From positions 609,501-673,500 of the forward strand of contig OZ029922.1 in the NCBI GenBank assembly GCA_964023275.1: a DNA stretch of 64,000 nucleotides, in the 5' to 3' direction. The notes under the pieces are model-generated. The model was not told the DNA's origin and did not search any database. It was given only the letters and a program-made list of their open reading frames with translations. This document shows, one piece after another, positions 33,351 through 44,761 of the stretch (its first letter is position 1; each line of letters begins with the position of its first letter). Source of the stretch: Norana najaformis (Eukaryota; Annelida; Clitellata; Crassiclitellata; Hormogastridae). The translations under genes were made by a program, and so were the position numbers.

Positions 33351-36300
33351 CTGAAATTAAAAATAATAACGGTCGCAAACAAAACAAGACAAGCAGTACA
33401 TGACTTAAGAACTGCAGGTTTAAAAAGCCTGAGGCTTTAATTTAACAAGTTTCCAAAATAAATTTCAAATATTTTTGTCTTAATAATTAACTACTGCCAA
33501 AGGCTTCTTCCCGTTGGAAATACTTTTTTCTCGACCAAATAACGGTCGCAAACAGAAAATAGTTACTTTATATGAATGTAACTATATGAAAATCTGACAA
33601 ATCTATTGGGTATTTGCTAGAGCCCACCAACGGATTATCCCCTGCCATTTGTGCATTATTCACCTTTTGATAAACTCATCGTTCTTAACAAGTTCTGACA
33701 TCAATTAATCAGTTAATCGAGAGATAATTAGAAGATGCTACGTAAATACCATCCAACTAATTTTTTCCATCCTCCGCCAAATCCACACGTGAGGAGGTGC
33801 TGGAAAGAGTTGGAGAAGAAAGATCTATGGTAGCTACAATAAGGAGGCGACAGAGAAAATGGATTGGTCACATATTGAGAAGGGGCTCACTCTTGAGAAC
33901 CGTCATTAAGGGCAGATTCGAGGGGAGGAAGACAAGAGGAAGACCCAGACAGATGCTGCTGGACTGGATTATGACGGACGGATACAGCAGGCTGAAAGAA
34001 GAAACTCGGAACCGACAGGAGTGGCGTCATCGGACGTTTGAACCTGCCTGGCGGCAGAGAACCAGAAGAAGAAGATGATGATGTAAAAACTCAGTTGTAA
34101 TACATTGCAGCATATATTGGGTTTGTGTTGTAGGCTTCTTTGCTCACAGTGGTATTCCACCCGGCATTAGTTAGAGAACATAAACCATTCTGTTTCAACG
34201 TGGCCTTGTGCTGTCGGGTCGGGAGCCCCTGTAAGGATCTGAGGAGTTTCCCTTGATGAGGCGCTATACAAATTAGTGATTACGATTATGATTGCAATGA
34301 CTAGTTTATATTGAATGAACTTACTTCGCAGATTTTTTTGTGGTTCTGAGTGCAAAGATGATGACGATGATACAGATGACTATGATTAATATTCCGAAAC
34401 CGACAGCTAGAAACACTAAAAAACTATGAAAACGTTACATCGATGAAATTAAAATACATGCATGTTTCCAATCTGTATCGAATACATTAACACTAATAAC
34501 TCTGTAGACCTACAACCTGATGGTGTAATTTGGCAAAGTTGTAAAACGGTCCGGAACCATGTGGCTTCTTCTGAGTTCTACCTTTGACACCTTAACTTGA
34601 GTGTCTCTTTAGTTCCTAAACTGTTGGTGATCAATAAAATGACTTTAGAAAGTTGTGAAACAGCTGAAGGCAAAGGTGGCGAATCTCTTGACTCTTCACC
34701 GCCCATCTATTCAAATATCTGTGCATCAAATGAATTTTGGAACAGACACATGACTACCAATTGACTCTCACTAAACCCTATAATTTGGCATCAGCGCGAG
34801 CATGGAACGCAATCTTATGTCCTGCTAGACATTGGTCCCGAGTCTAGGACCTTAAAATTCGTCAAATGAACATCTTCCTTTGATTAATGGAAAATGGCAG
34901 GTAAAACTGGACAAATAAAACTGAGAGACATAGAAGGACACTGAACATCATAGGACACGGGACCTTTATTCTAATTCACTGTTAAGCCACGCAACCGCTA
35001 TAGATAGGTTCTTTGGTTGACAAGTAGACAAACAGGTTTATTTATTTAATGTCTATGAGGCGCAGCTATCTCACGCAAAAGCCATCACTCAATGGCGTTA
35101 GGCAATAGTGAGTAAAGATTCATTCAAGATGCCATCGCAGTGAATATATCTCATGGCAGCTCAGAACCTGTACTGCAGTCCAAACGGTAATGCTAGCCTC
35201 AACCAAGCGGCTGCATATTATGCACATAATCTATTTCTGTCACCGATGGCAGTCATACTAGTTTTATTTTAAAATTTACCCGCCAACCTTTAGAGGACAT
35301 ATTAGAACAGATCTTTAATCTCAGCTTTCAGATGCAATTAGGATCCATTAGCGCAAATAAAACTTATGCAAGAAATCAAATATCATTTAAAGCGTTTGGA
35401 AAGTTTGAGAAAAACTTTAAAAGTTTTAAAATTGAGGGTTAAACAAAATCCAAATCCTACGTAAACTCCGCGGTATAGCGTTTCCACCAGTGGTATTTTC
35501 TTTCGAAACGGCTGAAACAGATAAGTTTGATATACATAAACAGCATGAAGTAATTTTATGTTTACAATTAGACATTGCGTAAATGTCCGGCAATAAAGAC
35601 TAAGATCAGTTGTAAGATGTCGTTAAATTGTTACTTTAACTTACAAGTAACTGAATCCATTATTGTCTGGATTTTTGTCGTAGTCGTCGCAGATTGCACG
35701 CCTTGATCTGAAATAAATATTAATAAAGTGAAATCTAATTTAAGTCTAAAAAAGGAAAACCTAAGCGGCAAGTCCTGCGATGCACTGGCCCCTTATTTAG
35801 AACCATGGAATTGCTGGCTCAAGAGCGAAACAGAAGGAAATGAGCCCATCCTCTTCGCTCCCCCACTGTAGGGCAAACACAAACTTAAAGTACACATCAG
35901 AGTTAAATTTAACTCGGATGATAAGCTTTTTACCAAGACTGAAAACTCTAACTTTATAGATAAAGGGATTTCAACGCTTACCTCTTTGGCACACAACTGC
36001 CCTTTTTCGATCACACCCGAGTGCCTTCCACTTTCCTTCGGATGCAACAATGGAAATACATTCACCGTCCGTTGCAAATATGTTGTCCCAATTGGTGTAT
36101 TTGATTTCGTCACTTGATTCGCCTATTCACATTACAAATTGAGAACAAATTATGTTATGTGAATTGTGCAAAAGATCTGGTGCCTCCCACGAAATCACAC
36201 ATAATACGATCAAGCTAGATCTCTTAGAAAACTATGCTTACAACGCTTAGGTATTAAAGGCGCTAATCAAATGCTTATCTGTATAAAGTTTTACATTAAA

Positions 36301-39300
36301 TGTAACACGAACCGGGCTACAAGTTTAAACAACTTTCAGTTTTATTTGTCCAGTTTTACCTGCCATTTTAAATTAATTGCCTCTCTTCCTTCACAGTTTT
36401 CTCACTTCGAAATGACGCCTTACGCTAGCGGAAGCGACCTAATAAAATTGTTACATTCTCGAAAACTGAATTGAAGGTGAGGACCCAAAGTTATCAGGCC
36501 GCATTGACTAATTCTCCCTTTACAGGAGTCTAGAGGTCACTTGCCATACTATGATACATTTGTCTCCAGCGAATTTACAACCAACAAATGGGAAAGGCCA
36601 TGAGAGGTCTCACGTCATCCTGCCTCAGCAATATGTTCTGGCTCCACCGCTGCATGAGCGACCAACTTACAGACACACTCTCCTTTGGACAAAACAGGCC
36701 AAATGTGCCTATTCGTCAAGCCAGCCGATTTAGTACGCCTTAACAGTCAACCACCAGCTGGTGAAGCCCAGGCTAAAACAGTCCAAACCGGAAAGCACAG
36801 TTTGCGATCTTTATTATCATAAAGTCAACTGATTTTAGTATCATTAAGACACCTGTTTGACTCAATCTATCCCGTTCCCTTGCCAGAGTATTGTCAACTC
36901 AAACAAATGTCGAAGCGGATAAGCGGATCACACTATGGCTGAACTAATGCATAAATTATGGGCTCCAACTTATGTGCCCTCATCATCATCCATCGTCGTC
37001 CATCATAATTCCTTCATCATCCATTATCATATATCACCAGACTACCTCTGTTATGCCATCATGACGGGGCTAATATACACAATATTATATATATAGTAAT
37101 ATCATCATAATAATCCTCATCGCCATTACTGTCATTTTATCATTATCATCTCGTTAACTATTCCAAATTTTACAAGAATCGGCAGACTCAAAAGAAATCA
37201 TGGACCAGGGACCGGCTCCATTATAGCAGCCTATCAAGATATCAGTTGAGGTGGCTATTAAACAAGAGTCGCAGCAAATCACAAATAAAGTAAAATCACG
37301 AGCGCAAACATATTTCGGATCATGTCCGATAAAATTGAAACAAGTAACTCTTTAAAGATTTTACGCCTATGACCTTTGCTATTTTTGTTGCATATAACAA
37401 GTAATTATTCTGAATACAGCTTCGTAAAATTTACAGTCAATTGCACGTTTGGATTATTAAATTCGTTGAACTATTTTTCATCAAGACGATGTAGTTAAAT
37501 TATGACTGAACCATCAACCTATGCCAATTCGTTACAGGTTGTCTTTAGAACAAATAATTATGATTCAACAAACCATCAGCATTCCGCATCCAACGCCACG
37601 ACTTCTTCCTCAATCCAATCCAGTACTGATGTTGCAATTCTCGTCGTTTAAGCATGGTATGAACATTGTCACTAATGACTGCCAAATCTCCGCCATTATC
37701 GAGGCATTGATTTCTTGCTTCGTACCACTTTCGTATGTCGCCGCTTAATTTGAAACAGCCATCTGCCACTTTTAAGTCGCTAAATGGGTCGCATAAATCA
37801 CCTAGAATATTTCATTCAGATATGCAGCAGTAATTATTGTGCAGAAATAATCCATCCATAGTCTTAAATGATCTAAATTGATATGTGACCAAATTTAACC
37901 TAATCTTAACCTGATCTGACCTAATCCCATCTAACCTGACCTAACATGATACGACCCAACCTAACATGACTTAACTTAAAATTACCCAATCTAATTTGAT
38001 CTAATCTAGGTAATTTTATAGCGCCATTATCATTATGTAGTAGGCATCAATAGATGGTCGCCTCAAGCAGAATCGTAACCACAAACAGTGTAATTTTAGT
38101 GCAAAGAAATTATATAAGTTTTTCCAAATGAAAGCAATTTATGTGAAACTTTGGCTACACCCTGAATCTTCGTTATAAAATGTTCTCAGTATTTGCCTTT
38201 CTGCCATGGTTTCATCAGAATCGCGCTATTGACAATTCATAATAGACTTAATAAGTTCCAGTGTTTTTAAGTGAGAGCGAAAGTTGTTGTAAAATTCAGT
38301 TTATATTTTAAATGTACATAGTGCTATAATTGTATACCCTTATATTGACAAATGTAGCGGATTTCATGATTCCAAGCGTGTGCTTCGAACAAAAAATCTG
38401 GCTCTAAGCTTGCATTTGACTCTATGCTTGAATTCGCCTCTAAGCTTGCATATAGGATTTCTTGATCTCCTCCTTGATGTTCTTGAAACTCGGCTACACA
38501 ATAACAAATTAACCAATACAACATGGTAACAAATATGGTATAACATTATAACATAATTACAACAACAATCACAGGCTATTATTATAAATTTGATGATAAT
38601 TAGTATGTAGTTAAATCATATGTGTGTTTGTAGTTAAAGGAGCCTTGCAAAGCGCCCCATACTTGGACTAATAATATATGTCGTATCAGATTATACGAAT
38701 TCAGCAGACCAGATCAACTATAGAAGAGTATCAATTTTTGCTGGTCATTGAAACGAACACTGTACATTGATCACAGTTTGCTGAAAGCATCACGTGTGTT
38801 GCTTTGAAATTCACACAGTTTATCCGCTACAATCTGCAGTGTCTAAAAATTTAACGACTGTCATCTGCTCTAAAGAAACATGAGTATAATACACTCAAGC
38901 GATTTGACAGTTGCCTGAAAACCCTTTAATTCTGCATTAATGAAGCGCCACTATATATTGACAATGCACAAATAGATGGCTCTGAACAATTGCGCGTGAA
39001 GTACTTGCTCAAGCTCCGAGCGCAGTAAACATCTCAGGAGAGGCTCACAACTGCACATTACGCGTTACAAGGCCAGTGTTCAAACCAATAGGCTAGGACC
39101 ACTGGCTGTGTTGAGCAGCTGTCTAAATAAGCATTTCATACCATTTGAGTCGTAGTTAACAAGGTGTGATGATGGGAACTATGGATGGAAATATGCGACG
39201 AGGAAGACTTAACAGAGAGGGGATGGATGATATCAAAGATTGGTGCCAGAAGGATTTACACAGCTTGAGCACATGCACTGGCACCGGGCCACAGGTTATG

Positions 39301-41066
39301 GAGACAGATGATAACATGTGCCTTGGACACGTACGGGTTTTCTGCCCATGGATCTTGATGACGATGATGATTTTCGGTTACATTCGTCCAGCCAAAATGG
39401 TCTTTGTTAATTTTTATTTTGCCGAACCATCAAAATCATCTGCGAGTTTATGTAGAGGCGTGTAAACGGTGTACTCTACATCTTGACCTTTTACAAAATA
39501 ATCTGCTCTTGAATCGGTAGCAGCCTGAAAAATATGCAATGCATCGATTACAACACTCTTGAAGAGAAAGGAACTAATTGAGTTTTGTTAAATTTTCATA
39601 AATGCTTACGTAATAGTTTTTGCATTTAAAGTGCATCGGCACAAATCAATAAAAATATACCTTTACCAAGCTCCCCTAATGGTTCTCCATTTATCCAAGT
39701 CCATTCACCATGTGTTAAATTTTGTCCGGATGTCCAAGCGGAAGAATTTATCATAATATGTGATTTAAGATAAATAGCTACAGCGTCTTGATCGTTTCTG
39801 TCACGAATGAACGGCAGAGTAGAGTTAAAAGAATTGCACAGCTGTCTCGCTCTTTCCCATCCCACAGCCTCTTGACTGCCTTTGAAATAGCAAATAACTT
39901 CACCGCTAACATTCACACACTCTTCCTCAGTGGGAATACCGTTTCCAAGGAAACCAAACTCGATAACGCCTGCAATCAAAGAGATTTGACAAACAAGAAG
40001 CTCTTACAGAATGTTGGCTTATACATATCATTAAATGTCGACATGAAATAAAGCGTGTTACAAAAGAGGTCTTTACCTCTGCAAGGTAATATTCCAAGAA
40101 CAAATTCACGCGTAGTTATCGTAAACTTTCCACATGATATAGCTACATCAGAGTTAAAATAAATTGAGCTTTGCCATTTAAGCCATAATTAGCGCACCAT
40201 AAACACCAGTAACGCAATTATCAATATTATTATGTTTTTTATATAAATGTTTGCCTTTATTTTCCATTAACAATGTATATACTAACTGCTTTCTTTCTCG
40301 TTATGTGACTGAAAATGCTGCAGTTATTTGTACCTTTTGAAAACGATTGCTGGATTTATTTGAAAGTATGATGCCTGTACAATGTATTAAGGGTATATGT
40401 CTATATTCAGACATTTACATGGCGTCTTTCAGGATCCCTCAACCGCGCTGAAAAACATGGCTAGACCTGTATGATACAATGAAAATAACAGACAATGGGA
40501 CAGACAAATAGACAGCAGACAGAAAGGCAGGCAGACATACGGATAGACAGGCAAACAGGCAAGAGCAGAGACAGAGGCGGAGTATGTTTATGGTTTTAGG
40601 TAAAAAAAAGATGGCCGAACGACAGGTTCAATTGCGTCGTCGATGTAGGTCATTCTAATGGTGAAAGGAACGATCGTTGGAATCTATAGTCTGCCGATGA
40701 CTGCTCTGCTCCATGATTCCTGTGCGCTACTTTACGATGAAACATTCCGTGCATATCATCCACATGAATGTATGCAACGTAGGTCTTCGCTAGAGTGAAT
40801 AAACCTGTTGTTGATGACAGGCTAATTAATTAGATGACCCAACCAAAGGCACGGCGTTGCATTGTCAAACTTATAAGTTTCCCTCGGATTCTATTGTCTG
40901 GTAATTAATCTAGCTCTTCATTGAATAATACCATAAAGAATATGTTATGTATACAAGGGTAGACACACAATATTTATGTTCAGAAATATGAAGTACTCTA
41001 CTTACTGAAGACTATTACCAATGCAACATGTATTCCTGTTGGTCTCTTGTACGGGATCGAAAACAT
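32858..41066 (-). CDS. R4: two-CTLD receptor with type I tyrosine tail
   Basis: Eight exons: signal peptide 41006-41066 (MFSIPYKRPTG, then a hydrophobic run), a 39667-39969, a' 38338-38493, b 37574-37801, c 35982-36122, stalk 35645-35707, TM 34325-34406, tail 32858-33350. Total 1527 nt, 508 aa, phases agreeing. CTLD1 has CYFKGS, ERARQLC, AWTSGQ and WTWINGEP and ends RYICQYK. CTLD2 has WYEARNQC, GGDLAVI, YWIGLRK, DGECISI and VVCQR. The stalk is short with a Thr run. The TM core is Ile/Val-rich and ends RTTKKSAK. Exon a' carries a 36-bp internal duplication absent from R5. The TM-tail intron holds a plus-strand LINE fragment. The ectodomain pairs with R5, the tail with R1. Confidence 0.85.
33780..34085 (+). 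mobile_element. LINE fragment, extreme 3' end of RT ORF
   Basis: A plus-strand frame of about 90 codons carries RRRQRKWIGHILRRGS, GRKTRGRPRQMLLDW and RQEWRHRTFEPA, typical of the C-terminus of LINE reverse transcriptases. It ends in GAAGAAGATGATGATG. It sits in the R4 TM-tail intron, opposite in strand to the gene. Confidence 0.75.
34170..34315 (+). repeat. SINE 3' region
   Basis: 'cgggagcccctgtaaggatc', then 'gatgaggcgctatacaaatt' and a run of ATTACGATTATG. Same tail type as the SINE at 55-280. Confidence 0.55.
37037..37101. repeat. ~65-bp dispersed repeat, copy 2
   Basis: Matches about 26919-26984 in R3. Here it lies in the R4 b-c intron, flanked by TCATCA-rich sequence. Confidence 0.8.
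37885..38015. repeat. Degenerate AACCTAA/CCTGA repeat
   Basis: Many variants of 'aacctaa' and 'acctgatct' follow one another in the R4 a'-b intron. The R5 counterpart is at about 47540-47670. The unit recalls telomere-type (CCTAA)n but is too degenerate to call interstitial telomere. Confidence 0.7.
38930..39115 (-). repeat. SINE family 2 copy in R4
   Basis: Minus-strand copy with 'gcgccactatatattgac' at its tail end and 'gaggctcacaactgcac' over the B box. The R5 counterpart is at about 48545-48720, so the insertion predates the R4/R5 duplication. Confidence 0.6.
39165..39370 (+). mobile_element. LINE fragment
   Basis: A plus-strand frame reads RRGRLNREGMDDIKDWCQK, a worn version of the GRPRREWxDDxxDWC pattern at the end of LINE reverse transcriptases. 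Related in type to the 18.6-19.05 kb fragment. It lies in the R4 a-a' intron. Confidence 0.55.
40490..40580. repeat. GACA/GGCA-rich microsatellite
   Basis: Imperfect 'agacagacaaatagacag' and 'aggcaggcagacatac' runs in the R4 signal peptide-a intron. R5 has a shorter version near 49815. Confidence 0.75.
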
Positions 41067-41234
41067 TGTAACAGTCGATAAGCTATACTCAGCTATAGAA
41101 TAATCCAACAAAGCGCACAACTGATAACCATCTCAGTGACCTTGTTTTCTATAAGTACTTTTATCGTTGACCATTTAAGGATCTTCTCACTCAATATGAA
41201 TATAGGGTTGCATCTGCAGTAGAGATATTCTGCA

Positions 41235-41252
41235 TGAATATCCGGGTCTGTG
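41235..41252 (-). promoter_or_regulatory. Candidate R4 promoter element (GACCCGGATATTC)
   Basis: Minus-strand GACCCGGATATTC lies about 175 bp before the R4 ATG. R5 has the identical sequence at the same distance. Confidence 0.4.
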
Positions 41253-41259
41253 TTTGCTT

Positions 41260-43145
41260 GTGGAGTTGAAAAAATGTATAGGCTTAGACCAAGCTATTAT
41301 GATTAATACAACAGCCACAATTGCTTGATGTTTGCACAGCTTGCCATGGACTAAAATATCCATTTAGTTTTACATTGAGTTTAAAATTAGTACGCTGGTT
41401 TTTCCGATATAATTATCGATATCAGCATATCATGCATCCTCGAGCGTTGGCCCATCCTTCTCCAATAATATAATTATCCGAACACGCGTGCTCTTTATTC
41501 CAAAGCGGTTCAAGTTACATTATCCTCTTATACCGAGGCACTCCCTCTTAGTCAGCCCCGTACACGGTTTTTCGAGCGGTCCTTAAAGATGCAATATTAA
41601 TATTCAGATATATACACAGATATGCTGTTTAATAAGCTATACATATATATAAGGTTAATCGCTTAATACGGAAGTGTAAACTATAATAGAGATTTGCAAT
41701 ATAAAGTTGTGATTAACTTTACACGTTAACATTAAGCTTTGCGCTAATGAAATTGTCCAGCTATGTTATTATGATAGTTTGAGCAATTCCCAAATCTTTA
41801 CTCTGGAATTTTGCTACAATACTGTATTTGAAAACTTAAACCAATTATAATCCATCACGTTCTAACTAGGTCTAATTTTGGGTACTTAATTGTACATTGG
41901 GATTTCTGAAACTCACTTTCGAAAACATTACTCGCCTGTTTTTATTGCTTCAAAGGTGAAAACAATGTTGTCTAGTGACGGATTGGTGTATGGGGTTAGT
42001 ATCCGTGCGAAATATTCCTTGAAGTAGCGCTACACAAATGCTTGATCACTACATATAAGTATATTTAGTTTTATACTGTTAGTTTCTCCTCAGCTATATA
42101 TAGATTTAAACTCTGCAGTGTTTATAGTATACGGAATAGCTTTTTACTGAAACTATGCTACTTTTTCAATATGTGTGGGTGTTTGTCTCGGGCTAATAAA
42201 GATTAGTTACTTACTTACATTACACTATGTGAAGTTACATTATTTCACATTACACTGCATAAATGTCAAATGGTTTTCCGCTCTATATGCGGGTTAAAGC
42301 ATCCGATAGTGAACTGATGAACCTTATGCTAGCTTCTATTAATCTTAGGCCTAATTTAGATCTATGCGGGTAAAATGTGTTAATCAGTAAAATCAGTAAG
42401 TAAAGTATAAAGTACACCCCTTCTTTCTCTTGTCTCTCTCTCCTCTCCAACCCCAAACACCACCCCCATAGCTGCCACGCTGTCTCACGATTTGACTTTT
42501 GGATCTTGACCTGGAACCGAACCCTTTTTGCCTCTCGATTTTGTTTTGACTGAGTGCCTGTAAATAAGCTGGTCCCCGCGGCGCGGCTTTCGTTGGGCGT
42601 TGTAGAAATCTCTGAATTACGATTACGCTTACGATTACGATCCCATATCCCACACGTGAGACGTAGGGGAGGCGCTCATTTCATTTTCCTTTTCTGAACC
42701 GGCAATGGATCGGCTTTAAACAACTACGAACTCAAATCATATGATAGCAGACATGTCGCATTATGAACTCACGATACATTGAAATTGCTCTTTAGAAACT
42801 CGGTTACATTAAATCAAGATGTGGCGCACATTATCAAAGCAGACTGCAGAAAAGAAACCATTAATGCTACACATTCATTCTGATCAAACACAGTGGCAGT
42901 AGTAGTTGTAGGTTTTGAAACTTCTACCTATCCCCTGCGCACTGGATACTGTATAGTTTTCCACATAATATAATAAAGGCAGATAAAATCCTCTAATGCA
43001 TATAGTCAAAAAACCATTTTTAGCAAAATTAATATACAGAGACTCTAATACCATGCTAGTCAAGCGTAAGCATGAAGTCCAAAATCCGCTGCTTGTAGAA
43101 CTACCGTATAGAGACGGTGCATATAAATTTATCTAAGCTGAAGTA
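41260..43145. other. R4-R5 spacer, paralogous to the R5-R6 spacer
   Basis: No gene seen. 41.4-43.1 kb is collinear with about 50.6-52.1 kb, for example 'gacatgtcgcattatgaact' and 'attcattctgatcaaac' in both. A SINE with B-box complement 'ctggaaccgaaccc' and 'ctttcgttgggcgttgtaga' occupies about 42410-42655 and is absent from the other spacer, so it inserted after duplication. Confidence 0.6.
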
Positions 43146-43149
43146 TTTG

Positions 43150-43312
43150 TCAATGTGATCTGCCGTCTCGGCCGACTTCTTCGTATTCTAGCTGCAGTTG
43201 GAGTCCGGTGTAGTTAGAGTCATCGTTTAGATTCATCTGCCGTTGAGTTGTCTGCAAATTCTGATATCCAACGTTCAGCCGTGTCCCAGTACTCGATGAG
43301 GAATGCGCTTTC
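43150..43312 (-). CDS. R5 tail exon, type II, intact
   Basis: 163 bp, the same length as in R3, and open in the expected frame. Three motifs all fit the ITIM consensus: NVGYQNL, SNYTGL and LEYEEV. The core is YTGLQLQLEYEEV. Preserving three consensus motifs sits oddly with the lesions elsewhere in R5. The exon has an alternative AG five bases inside its start, which would restore the frame lost in the TM exon. Confidence 0.75.
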
Positions 43313-44604
43313 CTAGTTTCAAAGAAGCAACGTCATCAACAACATTATTAATGCAATTATCTTCAGAGTCAAACCATTGAAATCAGTACATGATTTACTT
43401 CTATTCTATGCTCGATTTGGCGCAGCTAGAATAAAACAGTAGGAAACCAAAGATAAAAATGAAACTCTAGTAAACCGAAGATAATTGGTAACTATAACTC
43501 TGTATATACTCAGACCTTCATACCTACGCACACAAAAGACATGTCAAAATCAGCATGTACATCGATAAATTTACTAATGGCGGATTTACAGTCTACTTAC
43601 GTTTACCTTCTGACAAGGGCGCAACAATGATATTTGAGACTAGAATTAGGAAAATAGCCACAACCAATACGGAGATAACTGAAAATTAAAAACAAAACAT
43701 ACAATGTACGTGTCAAAGCATTTACATAGCACATTTTAGGTCCCCTAAAATGCGTGGCCTACATGGTTACCTTATTTAAACATCAGCTTCTAATAGTAAA
43801 CAGAGAATGTTGAGCTGAATCATTTACGACAGTATATGCATTTAGTGGAACGTCCGATGCTTGAGGAAGTCCGATAAATTCGAATGGTATATATGCAAAT
43901 CTCCAGTAAGTTACTTCTTGAGCAGTGGAGCGCACCAAATGACACTAATAGCGAAGGATTATTAAAGCGTAAAGAATTAAAACATAGAAGAAAAGCCTTT
44001 TGTGACAGATAACTAAGATAAATTTTGAATACTTACACAAGGCGTAACTTACTGATCCACTTAGGCGTTCTGCGCACGGATCTTTATCTACGAAGTAAAC
44101 ATACGCCAAGTATTCACAAAACATAACACTCTCCCATAATATCAATGTAGTTACATAATCATATACAAATTAAGTAGATTTTTATTCAAGAGATCATTAA
44201 TATAAGAAGATGTAATTAGGATTTCTATACCGCTCTATATAGGCCGTCAATAGTGAACTACTTCCAAATCTAAATTTGGTTCAATACTAAACACCATTCA
44301 CCATCTGCCTGTCTACCATGGAAAATAAATCTGCTTCATCGATGTTTATGATTGCGCGCCTGTGAATACGCTGGTTCCGACGACTTAGTTGCTTTGGACG
44401 CTTCACAAATGCGGAGTGTTGGTAGTTTCCGGCTAACGTTCCTCATAAATTGTATGGCTACAATTTCCAGCTTCTAATATGACCTGTTTCATTGATGCAT
44501 ACATACTGAGTAAGTTTAAGAAATAGATCGGTTGATTTTGCATTAGACAGAAACTTGATAAAATGATGAAACTGTCAGAAATTATTTAATTGCTAACAGC
44601 TTAC

Positions 44605-44761
44605 CGCTAACAGTTACTGACATTCCTGCATTCTGGGTTTGGCTTTCCACCAATGTTTCTGTTGTCATCGTTGTTACAGTCGGAGTTAAAATTTCAAAAA
44701 AATAGGTAACAAATACACCAAAATTAAATATTAAAAGTTTATACTTCCAACTTGAGAGCAT
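44605..44761 (-). CDS. Possible alternative first exon of R5 (signal peptide plus stalk)
   Basis: Reading upstream of R5 stalk 1 in the same frame, there is no AG acceptor but an ATG at 44759-44761 opens MLSSWKYK. A hydrophobic run of about 16 residues and the Thr-rich stalk (TVTTMTTETL) follow. The exon ends at a good donor (GTAAGC) in phase 1. If real, it would produce a tail-bearing membrane protein without any lectin domain. T-rich intron sequence read in frame gives Phe/Leu-rich runs by chance, so this is uncertain. Confidence 0.3.
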
